DNA of 64,000 nt from Phreatobacter stygius (GTDB lineage: Bacteria; Pseudomonadota; Alphaproteobacteria; Rhizobiales; Phreatobacteraceae): contig NZ_CP039690.1 of NCBI RefSeq assembly GCF_005144885.1, positions 806,001-870,000 of the forward strand, in the 5' to 3' direction. Below are positions 17,407-25,666 of this stretch, piece after piece; position 1 is the stretch's first letter, and every line of letters starts with the position of its first letter. A program made the translations under genes and the position numbers. Below the pieces are notes generated by a model. It had not been told where the DNA came from. It saw only the letters and a list, made by a program, of their open reading frames with translations, and searched no databases.

Positions 17407-18252
17407 TCAGGCGTGGCCTTCGAGCGAGGACCAGACCCGCTTCTTGGTGAAATAGAGCAGGATCGACATGACCAGCAGGAACAGCAGGACCTGGAAGCCG
17501 ATGCGCTTGCGCTGCTCCAGATGCGGTTCCGCCGTCCACATCAGGAAGGCCGTGACGTCGGCGGCATATTGCCGGGCGGTCGCCGGCGAGCCGTCCGAAT
17601 AGGTCACCAGGCCATCCTGCAGGATGTTCGGCATGGCGACGGCATTGCCCGGGAAATATTTGTTGTAGTGCAGCCCGGCCATCACCTCGTGGTTGGCTTC
17701 ATAGCCGGTCAGGAAGGCCTTCAGATAGTCGGTCCCGTGCTCCTGATACATCGTGAAGATGTCGACCAGGAACCAGGGGAAGCCGCGCTCGTAGGAACGC
17801 GCCTTCGCCATCAAGGACAGGTCCGGCGGCGCCTTGCCGTTATGCGCGGCTTCCGCGGCCTTGACGTTGGCGAAGGGGCCGGGAATGCGGTCGGCGGGGC
17901 GCGGCGCGCGCTCGGCCGGCTGGCCGTCATCGCCGATCTCGCGCACCTTGTGGATCCAGTCGGCGGCGATCTGCGCCACCTGGTCGGCCGGGAATTCCGG
18001 GCCACCGGGCTGCGACAGGTTGCGGAACGACATCTGGTTGAGCCCGTGGCAGGCGGCGCAGACGTCCTTGTAGACCTGGAAGCCGCGCTGCAGCTGGGCG
18101 CGGTCGAACATGCCGAACGGCCCGGAAAACGACCAGACGGCGCGCGGCGGATTTTCCTGCTCGGCCGCGAGTACCGGCGCGGCCAGGCCGAGGCCAAGGC
18201 CGATCAGGCCGGCGGCCGCGGCAAGACGCAGAGAGGTGAATTTCATCGTCAT
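17407..18252 (-). CDS. petC: Cytochrome c1 (cytochrome bc1 complex)
   Basis: A 281-residue membrane-anchored c-type cytochrome that passes electrons from the Rieske protein to soluble cytochrome c. There is a signal peptide (residues 1-29, ending PVLAA), the haem site CAACH at residues 65-69, the YFPGNAVAMPNIL region near the C-terminus that holds the axial methionine, and one C-terminal anchor (VLLFLLVMSILLYF). ATG at 18252 follows AAGGGA; ATG at 18246 is also possible. It is the last gene of petABC, 28 bp after petB. It is separate from cytochrome b, unlike the fused fbcH protein of Bradyrhizobium. Confidence 0.96.
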   Translation of the reverse strand: MTMKFTSLRLAAAAGLIGLGLGLAAPVLAAEQENPPRAVWSFSGPFGMFDRAQLQRGFQVYKDVCAACHGLNQMSFRNLSQPGGPEFPADQVAQIAADWIHKVREIGDDGQPAERAPRPADRIPGPFANVKAAEAAHNGKAPPDLSLMAKARSYERGFPWFLVDIFTMYQEHGTDYLKAFLTGYEANHEVMAGLHYNKYFPGNAVAMPNILQDGLVTYSDGSPATARQYAADVTAFLMWTAEPHLEQRKRIGFQVLLFLLVMSILLYFTKKRVWSSLEGHA

Positions 18253-18280
18253 CGATCCCTTGTTCTCTCTCAGCGTCCGC

Positions 18281-19594
18281 TCAGCCCTTGACCTCGGGCG
18301 CGGCATTGGCGCCGACCACCACCGGGGCGCCGCCCTTGGCCTTGCCGAGCACGGAATCGGCGATCGAGGCCGGCAGCGGCTTCGGCGTCTCGAACAGGCC
18401 GAGAAGCGGCAGCGCCACCAGGAAATAGGCGAAATAGAGCCCGGTGAAGATCAATGACAGCATCGGGAAAATGCCCTCGGGCGGCTTCGAGCCGAGCCAG
18501 CCGAGCATGACGCAGACGATGACGAAGGCCCAGAAGAACTGCTTGTGCAGCGGCCGATAGGCGGTCGACTTCACCTTCGAGGTGTCGAGCCAGGGCAGGA
18601 AGGCCAGCACCGCGATCGCCGCGAACATGGCCAGCACGCCGCCGAGCTTGGACGGGATGGTGAGCACCACCAGGTTGATGTCGAAGGTGATGGCGCGCAG
18701 GATCGCGTAGAACGGCAGGAAGTACCATTCAGGCACGATATGGGCCGGCGTCACCAGCGGGTCGGCGGGCACATAGTTGACCGCGTGGCCGAGATAGTTC
18801 GGCTGGAAGAAGGTGAAATACATGAACATGATGAAGAACACGGCCATGCCGAAGGCGTCCTTGATGGTCGCATAGGGCGTGAACGGCACGGTGTCCTTCT
18901 TGACGTCCTTCACCTCGACGCCGGTCGGATTGTTCTGGCCGGTGACATGCAGCGCCCAGACGTGCAGCACGACGACGCCGGCGATCATGAAGGGCAGGAG
19001 ATAGTGCAGCGAGAAGAAGCGGTTCAGCGTCGGGTTGTCGACCGAATAGCCACCCCACAAATATTCCACCACCGTCGGGCCGACCAGCGGAATGGCCGAG
19101 AACAGGTTGGTGATGACCACCGCGCCCCACATCGACATCTGGCCCCAGGGCAGCACATAGCCCATGAAGGCGGTCGCCATCATCAACAGGTAGATGATCA
19201 CGCCGAGGATCCACAGCACCTCGCGCGGGTCCTTGTACGAGCCGTAATAGAGGCCGCGCAGCATGTGGACATAGACCGCGATGAAGAACATCGAGGCGCC
19301 GGTGGCATGCAGGTAGCGCAGCAGCCAGCCGTAATTGACGTCGCGCATGATGTGTTCAACCGAGTTGAACGCCATGTCGACATGGGCGGTGTAATGCATC
19401 GCCAGCACGATGCCGGTGACGATCTGGCACACCAGCATGATCGAAAGGATGCCGCCGAAGGTCCAGAAATAGTTCAGGTTCTTCGGCACCGGATAGGCGA
19501 TGAACGAGTCATAGACGAGCCGCGGCAGCGGAAGGCGCGCGTCGATCCATTTCCCGAAGCCCGATGTGGGAACGTATTGCGAATGACCCTGCAT
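18281..19594 (-). CDS. petB: Cytochrome b (cytochrome bc1 complex)
   Basis: A 437-residue integral membrane subunit with about eight helices, the site of quinol oxidation and quinone reduction. Haem histidines lie in the paired helices around [19 protein letters not shown] and [20 protein letters not shown]. The Qo-site signature [15 protein letters not shown] is intact, as is [15 protein letters not shown] at 19594 with GAGG before it is preferred to the TTG at 19603. It is second in petABC, 23 bp after petA. Confidence 0.97.
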   Translation of the reverse strand: MQGHSQYVPTSGFGKWIDARLPLPRLVYDSFIAYPVPKNLNYFWTFGGILSIMLVCQIVTGIVLAMHYTAHVDMAFNSVEHIMRDVNYGWLLRYLHATGASMFFIAVYVHMLRGLYYGSYKDPREVLWILGVIIYLLMMATAFMGYVLPWGQMSMWGAVVITNLFSAIPLVGPTVVEYLWGGYSVDNPTLNRFFSLHYLLPFMIAGVVVLHVWALHVTGQNNPTGVEVKDVKKDTVPFTPYATIKDAFGMAVFFIMFMYFTFFQPNYLGHAVNYVPADPLVTPAHIVPEWYFLPFYAILRAITFDINLVVLTIPSKLGGVLAMFAAIAVLAFLPWLDTSKVKSTAYRPLHKQFFWAFVIVCVMLGWLGSKPPEGIFPMLSLIFTGLYFAYFLVALPLLGLFETPKPLPASIADSVLGKAKGGAPVVVGANAAPEVKG

Positions 19595-19617
19595 GGTCTT
19601 CAACCTCTATTGGATCG

Positions 19618-20172
19618 TCAGGCGGTCGGTGCGGCGCCGGTGATGCGGATGCGGGTATCCGACACGAAATTATACTGCGGCACCGGCAGGTTGGTCGGCG
19701 CTGGGCCTTTGCGGATGCGGCCTGAAGTATCGAAATGCGAGCCATGGCAGGGGCACAGCCAGCCGCCGAAGTCGCCCTGGTTGCCGAGCGGCACGCAGCC
19801 GAGATGGGTGCAATTGGCGGCGGTGATCAGCCACTTCTCGTGGCCTTGCTTGACCCGGCGCTGATCGGTCTCGGGATCACGCAGCGTCGCGACGTCGACG
19901 TCGCGGGCGGCCTTGATTTCGGCATCGGTGCGGTTGCGGACGAAATAGGGTTTGCCGCGCCACAAGATCTTGATCTGGGCGCCCGAGGCGATCGACGACA
20001 GGTCGAGCTCGATCGGCGCGCCGGCGGAGACCGTGCTGGCATCGGGCGCAAGCTGGCTGATGAACGGCCACACGGTTGCAGCACCACCCACCGCGGCCGC
20101 GGCACCGGTCGCAAGAAACAGGAAGTCGCGGCGGTTGCCCTCTGCGGCGTGATCAACACTGGCCACTATCAT
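19618..20172 (-). CDS. petA: Ubiquinol-cytochrome c reductase iron-sulfur (Rieske) subunit
   Basis: A 184-residue Rieske protein. The N-terminus has a twin-arginine-type signal anchor (NRRDFLFLATGAAAAVGG), and the 2Fe-2S ligands are in CTHLGC (residues 121-126) and CPCHGSH (140-146). It carries electrons from quinol at cytochrome b to cytochrome c1 in the inner membrane and periplasm. ATG at 20172 follows AAAGGACG; the longer frame from 20406 adds arginine-rich sequence with no family support. First gene of petABC, divergent from trmL. Confidence 0.97.
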   Translation of the reverse strand: MIVASVDHAAEGNRRDFLFLATGAAAAVGGAATVWPFISQLAPDASTVSAGAPIELDLSSIASGAQIKILWRGKPYFVRNRTDAEIKAARDVDVATLRDPETDQRRVKQGHEKWLITAANCTHLGCVPLGNQGDFGGWLCPCHGSHFDTSGRIRKGPAPTNLPVPQYNFVSDTRIRITGAAPTA

Positions 20173-20521
20173 CGTCCTTTCGTCCTGGGTCCGTCGCGGA
20201 CCTCGATCGCGCCGGAGAGCCCAAGAGCCCTTTGGAGAGAACCCGCTGCGATGGCGTCGCGCCTGGCGCGGGGCCGCCCGGGCGGTCCACTCGCGCCGGC
20301 AGGGCCTCGAAACCCAGGCCCTCGAAACCAAGAGCCAAGGAATCCGCGCGGGAACCTTTGTCGGCGTTGGCTTATTCGCATCGTTGCTTCGGGATGTCCA
20401 GTGCACCGTTTAGAACGTGTCCATGGAACGCATGGCACCTTCGTCGCATGGGAATATCGCCATGGTTTCCAAGCTTCGACCGGCTTGACGACATGCCGTG
20501 ACGGCAGCCAACAGGGCCCTC
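20173..20521. other. Divergent promoter region of petABC and trmL
   Basis: A 349-bp gap that must hold both promoters. It contains an imperfect direct repeat (GCCTCGAAACCCAGG / GCCCTCGAAACCAAG near 20306-20335). I see no gene, riboswitch or clear operator. Confidence 0.4.
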
Positions 20522-20989
20522 ATGATCCGCATCGCGCTCTATCAGCCTGACATCGCCCAGAACACCGGCACCATCATGCGGCTCGCCGCCTGTCTCGGCC
20601 TCGGCATCGACATTGTCGAACCCTCCGGTTTTCCGGTCTCCGACCGGGCCTTCCGCCGCGCCGGCATGGACTATCTCGACCATGTCGACTGGCGCCGCCA
20701 CAACGACTTCCAGGCCTTCGAAGCGGCCCGGCGGGCAGACGGGCATCGCCTGGTCCTGATGACCACCAGGGCCGCGGTCCCCTATGCCCAATTTGTCTAT
20801 CAGGCCGGTGACATCCTGATGGCCGGACGCGAATCGGCCGGGGTTCCGGACGAGGTGCACGACGCCGCCGACGCTCGCATCGTCATTCCGATGGCGCCGG
20901 GCCTGCGCTCGCTCAATGTCGCGGTCGCCGTGGCCATGGTCGCCGGCGAAGCGCTCAGGCAGACCGGGACTTTCCCCGGGACCTCCTGA
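20522..20989 (+). CDS. trmL: tRNA (cytidine(34)-2'-O)-methyltransferase
   Basis: A 155-residue SPOUT methyltransferase that modifies the wobble base of leucine tRNAs. The family N-terminus IALYQPDIAQNTGTIMRLAA, the block MAGRESAGVPDEVHD and the knot motif IPMAPGLRSLNVAVAVAMV are present, and length matches E. coli TrmL. ATG at 20522 is preferred to the in-frame GTG at 20498. The group II intron ends 6 bp beyond its stop codon on the opposite strand. Confidence 0.94.
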   Translation: MIRIALYQPDIAQNTGTIMRLAACLGLGIDIVEPSGFPVSDRAFRRAGMDYLDHVDWRRHNDFQAFEAARRADGHRLVLMTTRAAVPYAQFVYQAGDILMAGRESAGVPDEVHDAADARIVIPMAPGLRSLNVAVAVAMVAGEALRQTGTFPGTS

Positions 20990-20995
20990 ATCGGC

Positions 20996-21063
20996 ATAGG
21001 GGGCGGTCGTTTGACCGCACCCCTGCCACACCACCCGGCATGCGGGTCCGCACCGGGCGGTTC
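20996..21063 (-). ncRNA. Group II intron domains V and VI
   Basis: On the minus strand GAACCGCCCGG...CCGGGTGGT forms domain V (about 21063-21030), with inner stem GCGG/CCGC around GGACC and a C-G-C stretch where the catalytic triad is expected in class C. Domain VI follows as GGGGTGCGGTC-AAAC-GACCGCCCCC (21023-20999), then the 3' dinucleotide AT. Confidence 0.75.
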
Positions 21064-21075
21064 GAGAGATTGAGG

Positions 21076-22437
21076 TCAGGCGAGCCTGGGCATTCCCAGT
21101 TGGTCGGCCCATTTGATCGTGAGGACTGAGTTGAGGAGCATCCCGCTGTTGCGCCACCAGCAGCGGGAGTTTCCCGCTACCTTCTGAGCGACGTTGGGTT
21201 TGGCTCCCATCGCTATCAGCTCCCGAAGGATTGTCCTGCCCCGCTTCCAGTGCTTGAGCTGGATGGCCCGCAAGCGATGACGCATCCACTCGTCCAGCTC
21301 GCGCCAGACCTTGGGTGTTTGCGCCAGTCGGAAGTAGGCTTTCCACCCCAGCACGAAGGAGCACAACCGCGCCGTCACCGCTGTTAACGATCGCCCGGTC
21401 ACCCGGGGTGTCAGTTCACGGATCCGGGTCTTGAACGCCTTGATCGCCTTGTCGGCGACCCGCCGTTTGACCACCCGACCCGGCGCCACCCAGAAGGCGT
21501 AGCCGAGAAAGCGGCGGCCGAAGACGGAAGCCACGGCACTCTTGGTCTCGTTCACCGTCAGATGAAGCCGGCCGTAGAGTCGTCGCAGCAGAGCCATGAC
21601 CCGCTCGCCCGCCCGCCTGGACCGCACATAGACGTTGCTGTCGTCGGCATAGCGGCAGAAGGCATGGCCGCGTCGTTCAAGCTCCTTGTCCACCTCGTCG
21701 AGCAGCACGTTGGCCAGCAGCGGTGACAGCGGGCCACCTTGCGGCGTGCCCCTGGTCCGCTTGATGACCGCATCCCCATCAACAATGTCAGCGTTCAGGA
21801 AGGCACGGACCAGACGGATAACGCCGGGATCCGGGACCTTCCGGCGCAGACGATCGATCAGGATGTCGTGGTCCACCCGGTCGAAGAATTTCTCCAGGTC
21901 GACATCCACCACAACCCGCCGCCCGGACTGCACGAACGATTGCGCCGCCAAAACGGCATCGTGTGCGCGTCTGCCCGGGCGGAAGCCGTAGCTGTGCTCG
22001 CTGAAGGTCGGATCAAGGATCGGCTGCAGGACTTGCAGGAGCGCCTGTTGGATCAGGCGATCCAGCACCGTCGGGATGCCGAGCTCGCGCTCGCCTCCCC
22101 CCGGCTTCGGGATCATCACGCGACGCACCGGCTGCGGCTGGTACGTCCCCTTCAGCAGACTGTCGCGGATCACGGACCAGTCGGTTCGCAGCATGCTGGC
22201 CGTCTGGTCGATATCCAGACCATCCACGCCTGCCGCACCCTTGTTGGCGCGCACCTGCTTCAAGGCCCGCAGAAGGTTCTCTCGCGCCAGAACCGCTTCG
22301 AGCAGTCCCGGCCCCGTGTCGTTCCTGGTCCGGGGCGGGGGCGCGGCTTCGTCGAGACAGGAGCCCGAGCGGGCTTCACCCGTTCGCCTCTCCCGCTTCC
22401 CGGGCGTACCCGGCATCTGACGCATGGCCTTGCTCAT
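21076..22437 (-). CDS. ltrA: Group II intron reverse transcriptase/maturase
   Basis: A 453-residue intron-encoded protein from the ATG at 22437; the frame is open back to 22596, so the start is not certain. Reverse transcriptase motifs are intact: IPKPGGGERELGIPTVLDR, HSYGFRPGRRAHDA, DVDLEKFFDRVDHDIL, GTPQGGPLSPLLANVLLDE and the active-site YADD. The maturase domain (about 330-450) follows, and the chain ends soon after WWRNSGMLLNSVLTIKWADQ with no HNH endonuclease, as is usual for class C. It assists splicing and reverse transcription of the intron. Nothing suggests inactivation. Confidence 0.93.
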   Translation of the reverse strand: MSKAMRQMPGTPGKRERRTGEARSGSCLDEAAPPPRTRNDTGPGLLEAVLARENLLRALKQVRANKGAAGVDGLDIDQTASMLRTDWSVIRDSLLKGTYQPQPVRRVMIPKPGGGERELGIPTVLDRLIQQALLQVLQPILDPTFSEHSYGFRPGRRAHDAVLAAQSFVQSGRRVVVDVDLEKFFDRVDHDILIDRLRRKVPDPGVIRLVRAFLNADIVDGDAVIKRTRGTPQGGPLSPLLANVLLDEVDKELERRGHAFCRYADDSNVYVRSRRAGERVMALLRRLYGRLHLTVNETKSAVASVFGRRFLGYAFWVAPGRVVKRRVADKAIKAFKTRIRELTPRVTGRSLTAVTARLCSFVLGWKAYFRLAQTPKVWRELDEWMRHRLRAIQLKHWKRGRTILRELIAMGAKPNVAQKVAGNSRCWWRNSGMLLNSVLTIKWADQLGMPRLA

Positions 22438-22833
22438 CCTTGGGGGAACTTCACTCTCTCTCGTTCGGTCCTTCGCCGACGGTGGCCCGCCGGCTACTAC
22501 GACCTCGGCTGACTTCTCGCTCCGGTTCGACACCGTCGCCCTTTCAGGCACGAGGCGAGATCTCCCCAGGTAAGAACGCAATCCTTCCCCGCACAAACGC
22601 CGGATTTACGTCATCGAGCCTTGACCACAAGGGCTTTGCGGTTCGTTGCCCGCTCGCCCTGCTCGACACCGCCTTCTATCCGGTTCTTGTCCATCGTCTC
22701 GCGGGTTACGCTCCACGCTTCCTCCCCACGGTCGGTCGCCCTTCCGCAGTTGCGCTTCGCTTCGTTCGCTGTGGCCAGCTTACGGGAGGACTTCCACCTC
22801 CAAGATTGCGCCCATGCTGGGCGCACAACGCAG

Positions 22834-22855
22834 CAGGCCGCCCGAAGGCGGCCTG
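22834..22855 (-). terminator. Terminator of first OMP gene, intron insertion point
   Basis: Minus strand CAGGCCGCC-TTCG-GGCGGCCTG, 9-bp stem with a UUCG-type tetraloop, 28 bp after the OMP stop. The intron begins 7 nt later (CTGCGTT then GTGCG). The same stem follows both other OMP genes, where it continues as TTGCGC. Confidence 0.85.
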
Positions 22856-22882
22856 TGACAAGCACGATAATGGCTGATCGGA

Positions 22883-23596
22883 TCAGTAGCGCGCGACGAT
22901 CGCGCCCGGACCGGTCGAGAACAGATAGTTCACGCCGAGGCGGAACTTGTGGGTCTCGAGGCGAACGTTCGCGCCGCCGACGAAGATGTCCTTGTTGCCG
23001 TAGTTCGAATAGAGATATTCGCCGCGCACCGTCCAATTCGGCGTGAAGGCATATTCGGCGCCGCCACCGACGGTCCAGCCGACACGCGTCTGGCTGGCGG
23101 AGTTCACGACCACGGCGGCGCCGCCGAGGGTCACGCCGGCCCCGAAGTCGGCGAAGGCCACGCCGCCGGTGACATAGAGCAGCAGCCGGTCGATGGCGAT
23201 GCCGGCGCGCGCCCGGATCGAGGCGTCCCAGCTGGTCTTCCAATAGGCCGAGATGATACCGAAGCCCAGGGCCGAGTTGAAGTTGCGGCGAACCCCGAAA
23301 TAGCCGAAGTCGCCTTCGACGCCGAGGACGAAATTGTTGATCTGGTAGTTGTAGCCGATCTGGGCGCCGCCGACGAAGCCGGTGCCGCTGCCGGACAGGG
23401 CACCGCCCGTCAGGGTGCCCAAATTGGTGTTGGCGATGCCGATACCGGCATTGAGGCCGACATAGAAGCCGGTCCAGTTGAACGCGGGCGCGAGGATCGC
23501 CGCGGGAACGGCGACGCGCTGCACGCCGAGATCGGCCGCCTGCGCGCCCGAGGCAAGACCCGCCATGGCAGCGGCTGCGATGATGAGCTTCTTCAT
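22883..23596 (-). CDS. Outer membrane beta-barrel protein, Omp25/Omp31-like (single barrel)
   Basis: A 237-residue surface protein. A signal peptide (MKKLIIAAAAMAGLASGAQA) precedes an eight-stranded barrel starting at NWTGFYVGLNAGIGIANT and ending in the terminal aromatic (IVARY). Internal blocks such as GGAQIGYNYQINNFVLGVEG and EYAFTPNWTVRGEYLYSNYG are typical of the Omp25/31 (Rhizobiales porin-like, OmpA-like barrel) family. ATG at 23596 follows GGGGGAAG. It is the first of three such genes in a row; its terminator is followed at once by the intron. Confidence 0.9.
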   Translation of the reverse strand: MKKLIIAAAAMAGLASGAQAADLGVQRVAVPAAILAPAFNWTGFYVGLNAGIGIANTNLGTLTGGALSGSGTGFVGGAQIGYNYQINNFVLGVEGDFGYFGVRRNFNSALGFGIISAYWKTSWDASIRARAGIAIDRLLLYVTGGVAFADFGAGVTLGGAAVVVNSASQTRVGWTVGGGAEYAFTPNWTVRGEYLYSNYGNKDIFVGGANVRLETHKFRLGVNYLFSTGPGAIVARY

Positions 23597-23960
23597 GACG
23601 CTTCCCCCGTTTGATGCCGGAGGGCCAACGACCGTCGACTGGCCCCGGATCGCTGCCCTGCCGGCGACGGCACTCCACGTGCCGGATGCCCCTGGAAGGC
23701 GCTGAACGTATCGGTTGCATGGTACCGATGACCGATCAACCGCCAACACCCCAGGAAATCGCGGCGGCACGGTGACACATGTGGTTTTGCGACCGGATGT
23801 GACGCAACGGCAACAGTCGTGGCGGACGGCCCCCCCGCGGGGCGCGATGCAACAAGCGACCGATCGTGGGAGGGTGTGGCTCTCAGGCCTCCTCACGTCC
23901 CTGAAGCGCAACAGGCCGCCCGAAGGCGGCCTGTGCTGATCCGCAAAGCGTGAGCCGCGA
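23597..23960. other. Spacer between first and second OMP genes
   Basis: A 364-bp gap on the minus strand: promoter region of the single-barrel gene plus the terminator of the next gene (listed separately). No further gene is visible. Confidence 0.45.
23912..23933 (-). terminator. Terminator of second OMP gene
   Basis: Minus strand CAGGCCGCC-TTCG-GGCGGCCTG then TTGCGCTTC, 28 bp after the stop codon. Stem identical to that behind the first OMP gene; only a weak T-run. Confidence 0.75.
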
Positions 23961-25301
23961 TCAGTAACGCGCGACGACCGCGCCCGGACCGGTGGTGAAC
24001 AGGTAGTTCACGCCGACCGTGACCGAGTGGACATCTTCCTTCGCGCGCAGGCCGAACGCGATAGGGCCGGAGGACACCAGCCAATTGCCGGCCGAGAAGT
24101 TGTGGTAGCTATATTCGACCTTGGCCGACCAATTGGGCGCGAAAGCATATTCCGCGCCGCCGCCGACAAACCAGCCGATGCGGGCGTTGGAGGTCGAGCC
24201 GGAGGTCGGGCCGAGGAGCTCCCCGTCGGTGTTGAACCCGGCGAAGGCGACGCCGCCCTTGGCGTAGATCAGGGCACGGTCGAGGACGGTGAAGCCGACC
24301 CTCGGGCCCATGGTCGCGAGCCAGTTCACCCGCGTCCGGAACGTACCGACAACCGACGTGGCCGAACCCGACAAGCCGGCCCACGCGGCGGTCGCTTCCA
24401 GGCCGAGCACGGCCCGGTTGATCTGATAGTTCCAGCCGAACTGGCCGCCCAGCAGAACGCCGTTATGGCCGTGATTCGGGGCCAGTCCCCCCAAGGCGGC
24501 ATCAAACGTCGTCGAACCCCAGCCATAACCGGCATGGGCGCCGAGATAGAAGCCGGTCCAGTTGAAGCCGCCGGCCGCATCCAGGGACGCCGCCCTGGCG
24601 GCGGCCTGGCGGCTCACCGGAAACAGGTAGTTGAAGCCGAGCGTGATGGTGTGAATGTCGCGGCTGGACCGCAGGCCCTGCGAACCCGGAGCAATGTCGA
24701 ACTGCGCGAAGCCGCTGCCGAGGTTGATGTAGTTATATTCGACCTTGGCGCTCCAGTTCGGCGTCAACGCATATTCGACGCCACCACCGACGAACCAGCC
24801 GGCCTGCGCATGCGACCCGGAGGCCGCCAGGCCGCCGCCGTTGTCGATGCGCGACTGGAAACCGGCGATCGCGAAGCCTCCCTTGGCGTAGATCAAGGCG
24901 CGGTCGAAAGCGAAACCAAGCCTTGGACCAAGGGTAGCGATCCAGTTCGTCTTGGAGTGAATGGTGGCGCCGAAACCCAGGGCATCCGAGACCGACCCCG
25001 ACAGGGAGGCCCAGGCCAGCGTTCCCTCGAGGCCGAGCACGAACTGGCCGACCTGGTAGTTCCAGCCGAACTGGCCGCCGATCAGGGCGCCCGACGTCCG
25101 CGTGTTGGGAATGCCCATAAGCGGATCGAAACTGGTATTGCCCCAGCCGTAGCCGGCGTGCAGGCCGGCATAGAAGCCGGTCCAGTCGTGGCCGGTGGCG
25201 AGAATGGCCGAGGGAACGGCGATCCTCTGCCCACCGAGATCGGCGGCCTGGACGCCGGTGGCTGAAACGGCAAGAACCGCGGCCAGAATGGATCGCTTCA
25301 A
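23961..25301 (-). CDS. Double-barrel outer membrane protein, copy A
   Basis: A 446-residue protein holding two complete Omp25/31-type barrels. After a signal peptide (about residues 1-20, ending GVQAA), barrel 1 runs from HDWTGFYAGLHAGYGWG (about 39) to LGFNYLF (about 227), then an 18-residue linker rich in Ala/Arg, then barrel 2 from FNWTGFYLGAHAGYGWG (about 246) to the terminal VARY. Each half has its own GGQFGWNYQ and LGLE strands. The start is a TTG at 25301, at the same distance from GGGAGA as the GTG of copy B. Copy A and copy B are the same length and largely identical, a tandem duplication that includes promoter and terminator. Confidence 0.88.
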   Translation of the reverse strand: MKRSILAAVLAVSATGVQAADLGGQRIAVPSAILATGHDWTGFYAGLHAGYGWGNTSFDPLMGIPNTRTSGALIGGQFGWNYQVGQFVLGLEGTLAWASLSGSVSDALGFGATIHSKTNWIATLGPRLGFAFDRALIYAKGGFAIAGFQSRIDNGGGLAASGSHAQAGWFVGGGVEYALTPNWSAKVEYNYINLGSGFAQFDIAPGSQGLRSSRDIHTITLGFNYLFPVSRQAAARAASLDAAGGFNWTGFYLGAHAGYGWGSTTFDAALGGLAPNHGHNGVLLGGQFGWNYQINRAVLGLEATAAWAGLSGSATSVVGTFRTRVNWLATMGPRVGFTVLDRALIYAKGGVAFAGFNTDGELLGPTSGSTSNARIGWFVGGGAEYAFAPNWSAKVEYSYHNFSAGNWLVSSGPIAFGLRAKEDVHSVTVGVNYLFTTGPGAVVARY

Positions 25302-25666
25302 GACACTCTCCCTTGAACGTTTTTGCTTGCCGCCGACCCGCGCTGAATGTCGGGTTGCCATGCCGGCCGGTTGCAATGTTCCGTTGCGACAATCGCTGTC
25401 ATGATGCGGCCAGGCTCGCAAGCCATACCTGCCCTATCGGAAGCTCGCACGGTTGAATCGTACCGCTTTTTGTCAGCCTGTGGCCGACACGTCACACGTC
25501 CCCGGTTTGCACCGACGGCGATGAGGCACCGGTGCCACGGTGGACGAACACCATGCGGCGCTCGGCACGGCAACCGCACGTGTGGCTTTCAGGTCGCCTG
25601 CGCCCCTGACGCGCAACAGGCCGCCCAAGGGCGGCCTGTGCAGATCAAACGAAGCAAGAGCCGCGA
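25302..25666. other. Spacer between double-barrel OMP copies
   Basis: A 365-bp gap with the upstream region of copy A and the terminator of copy B. AATCGCTGTCATGATGCGGCC lies about 90 bp before the start codon and recurs in the same place before copy B, so the promoter was duplicated with the gene. Confidence 0.5.
25617..25638 (-). terminator. Terminator of third OMP gene
   Basis: Minus strand CAGGCCGCC-CTTG-GGCGGCCTG then TTGCGCG, 28 bp after the stop of copy B. Same stem as the other two OMP terminators with a different loop. Confidence 0.75.

Larger units (their letters stand above)
20996..22826 (-). mobile_element. Group II intron (bacterial class C type), apparently full length
   Basis: A 1.83-kb retroelement on the minus strand. 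The 5' end reads GTGCGCCCAGCATGGGCG (from 22826), the usual class C start, and the 3' end is CCTAT at about 21000-20996, after domains V and VI. It encodes a reverse transcriptase/maturase without an endonuclease domain. Directly upstream is the hairpin terminator of an outer membrane protein gene (22834-22855), which fits the known habit of class C introns of inserting just behind intrinsic terminators. Boundaries come from motif reading and could be off by a few bases. Confidence 0.85.

Noticed and set aside
23961-25301. Double-barrel OMP as a sequencing or assembly fusion of two genes
   Set aside because: The paralogue at 25667-27007 has the same two-barrel layout, linker and length, so the fusion is older than the gene duplication.
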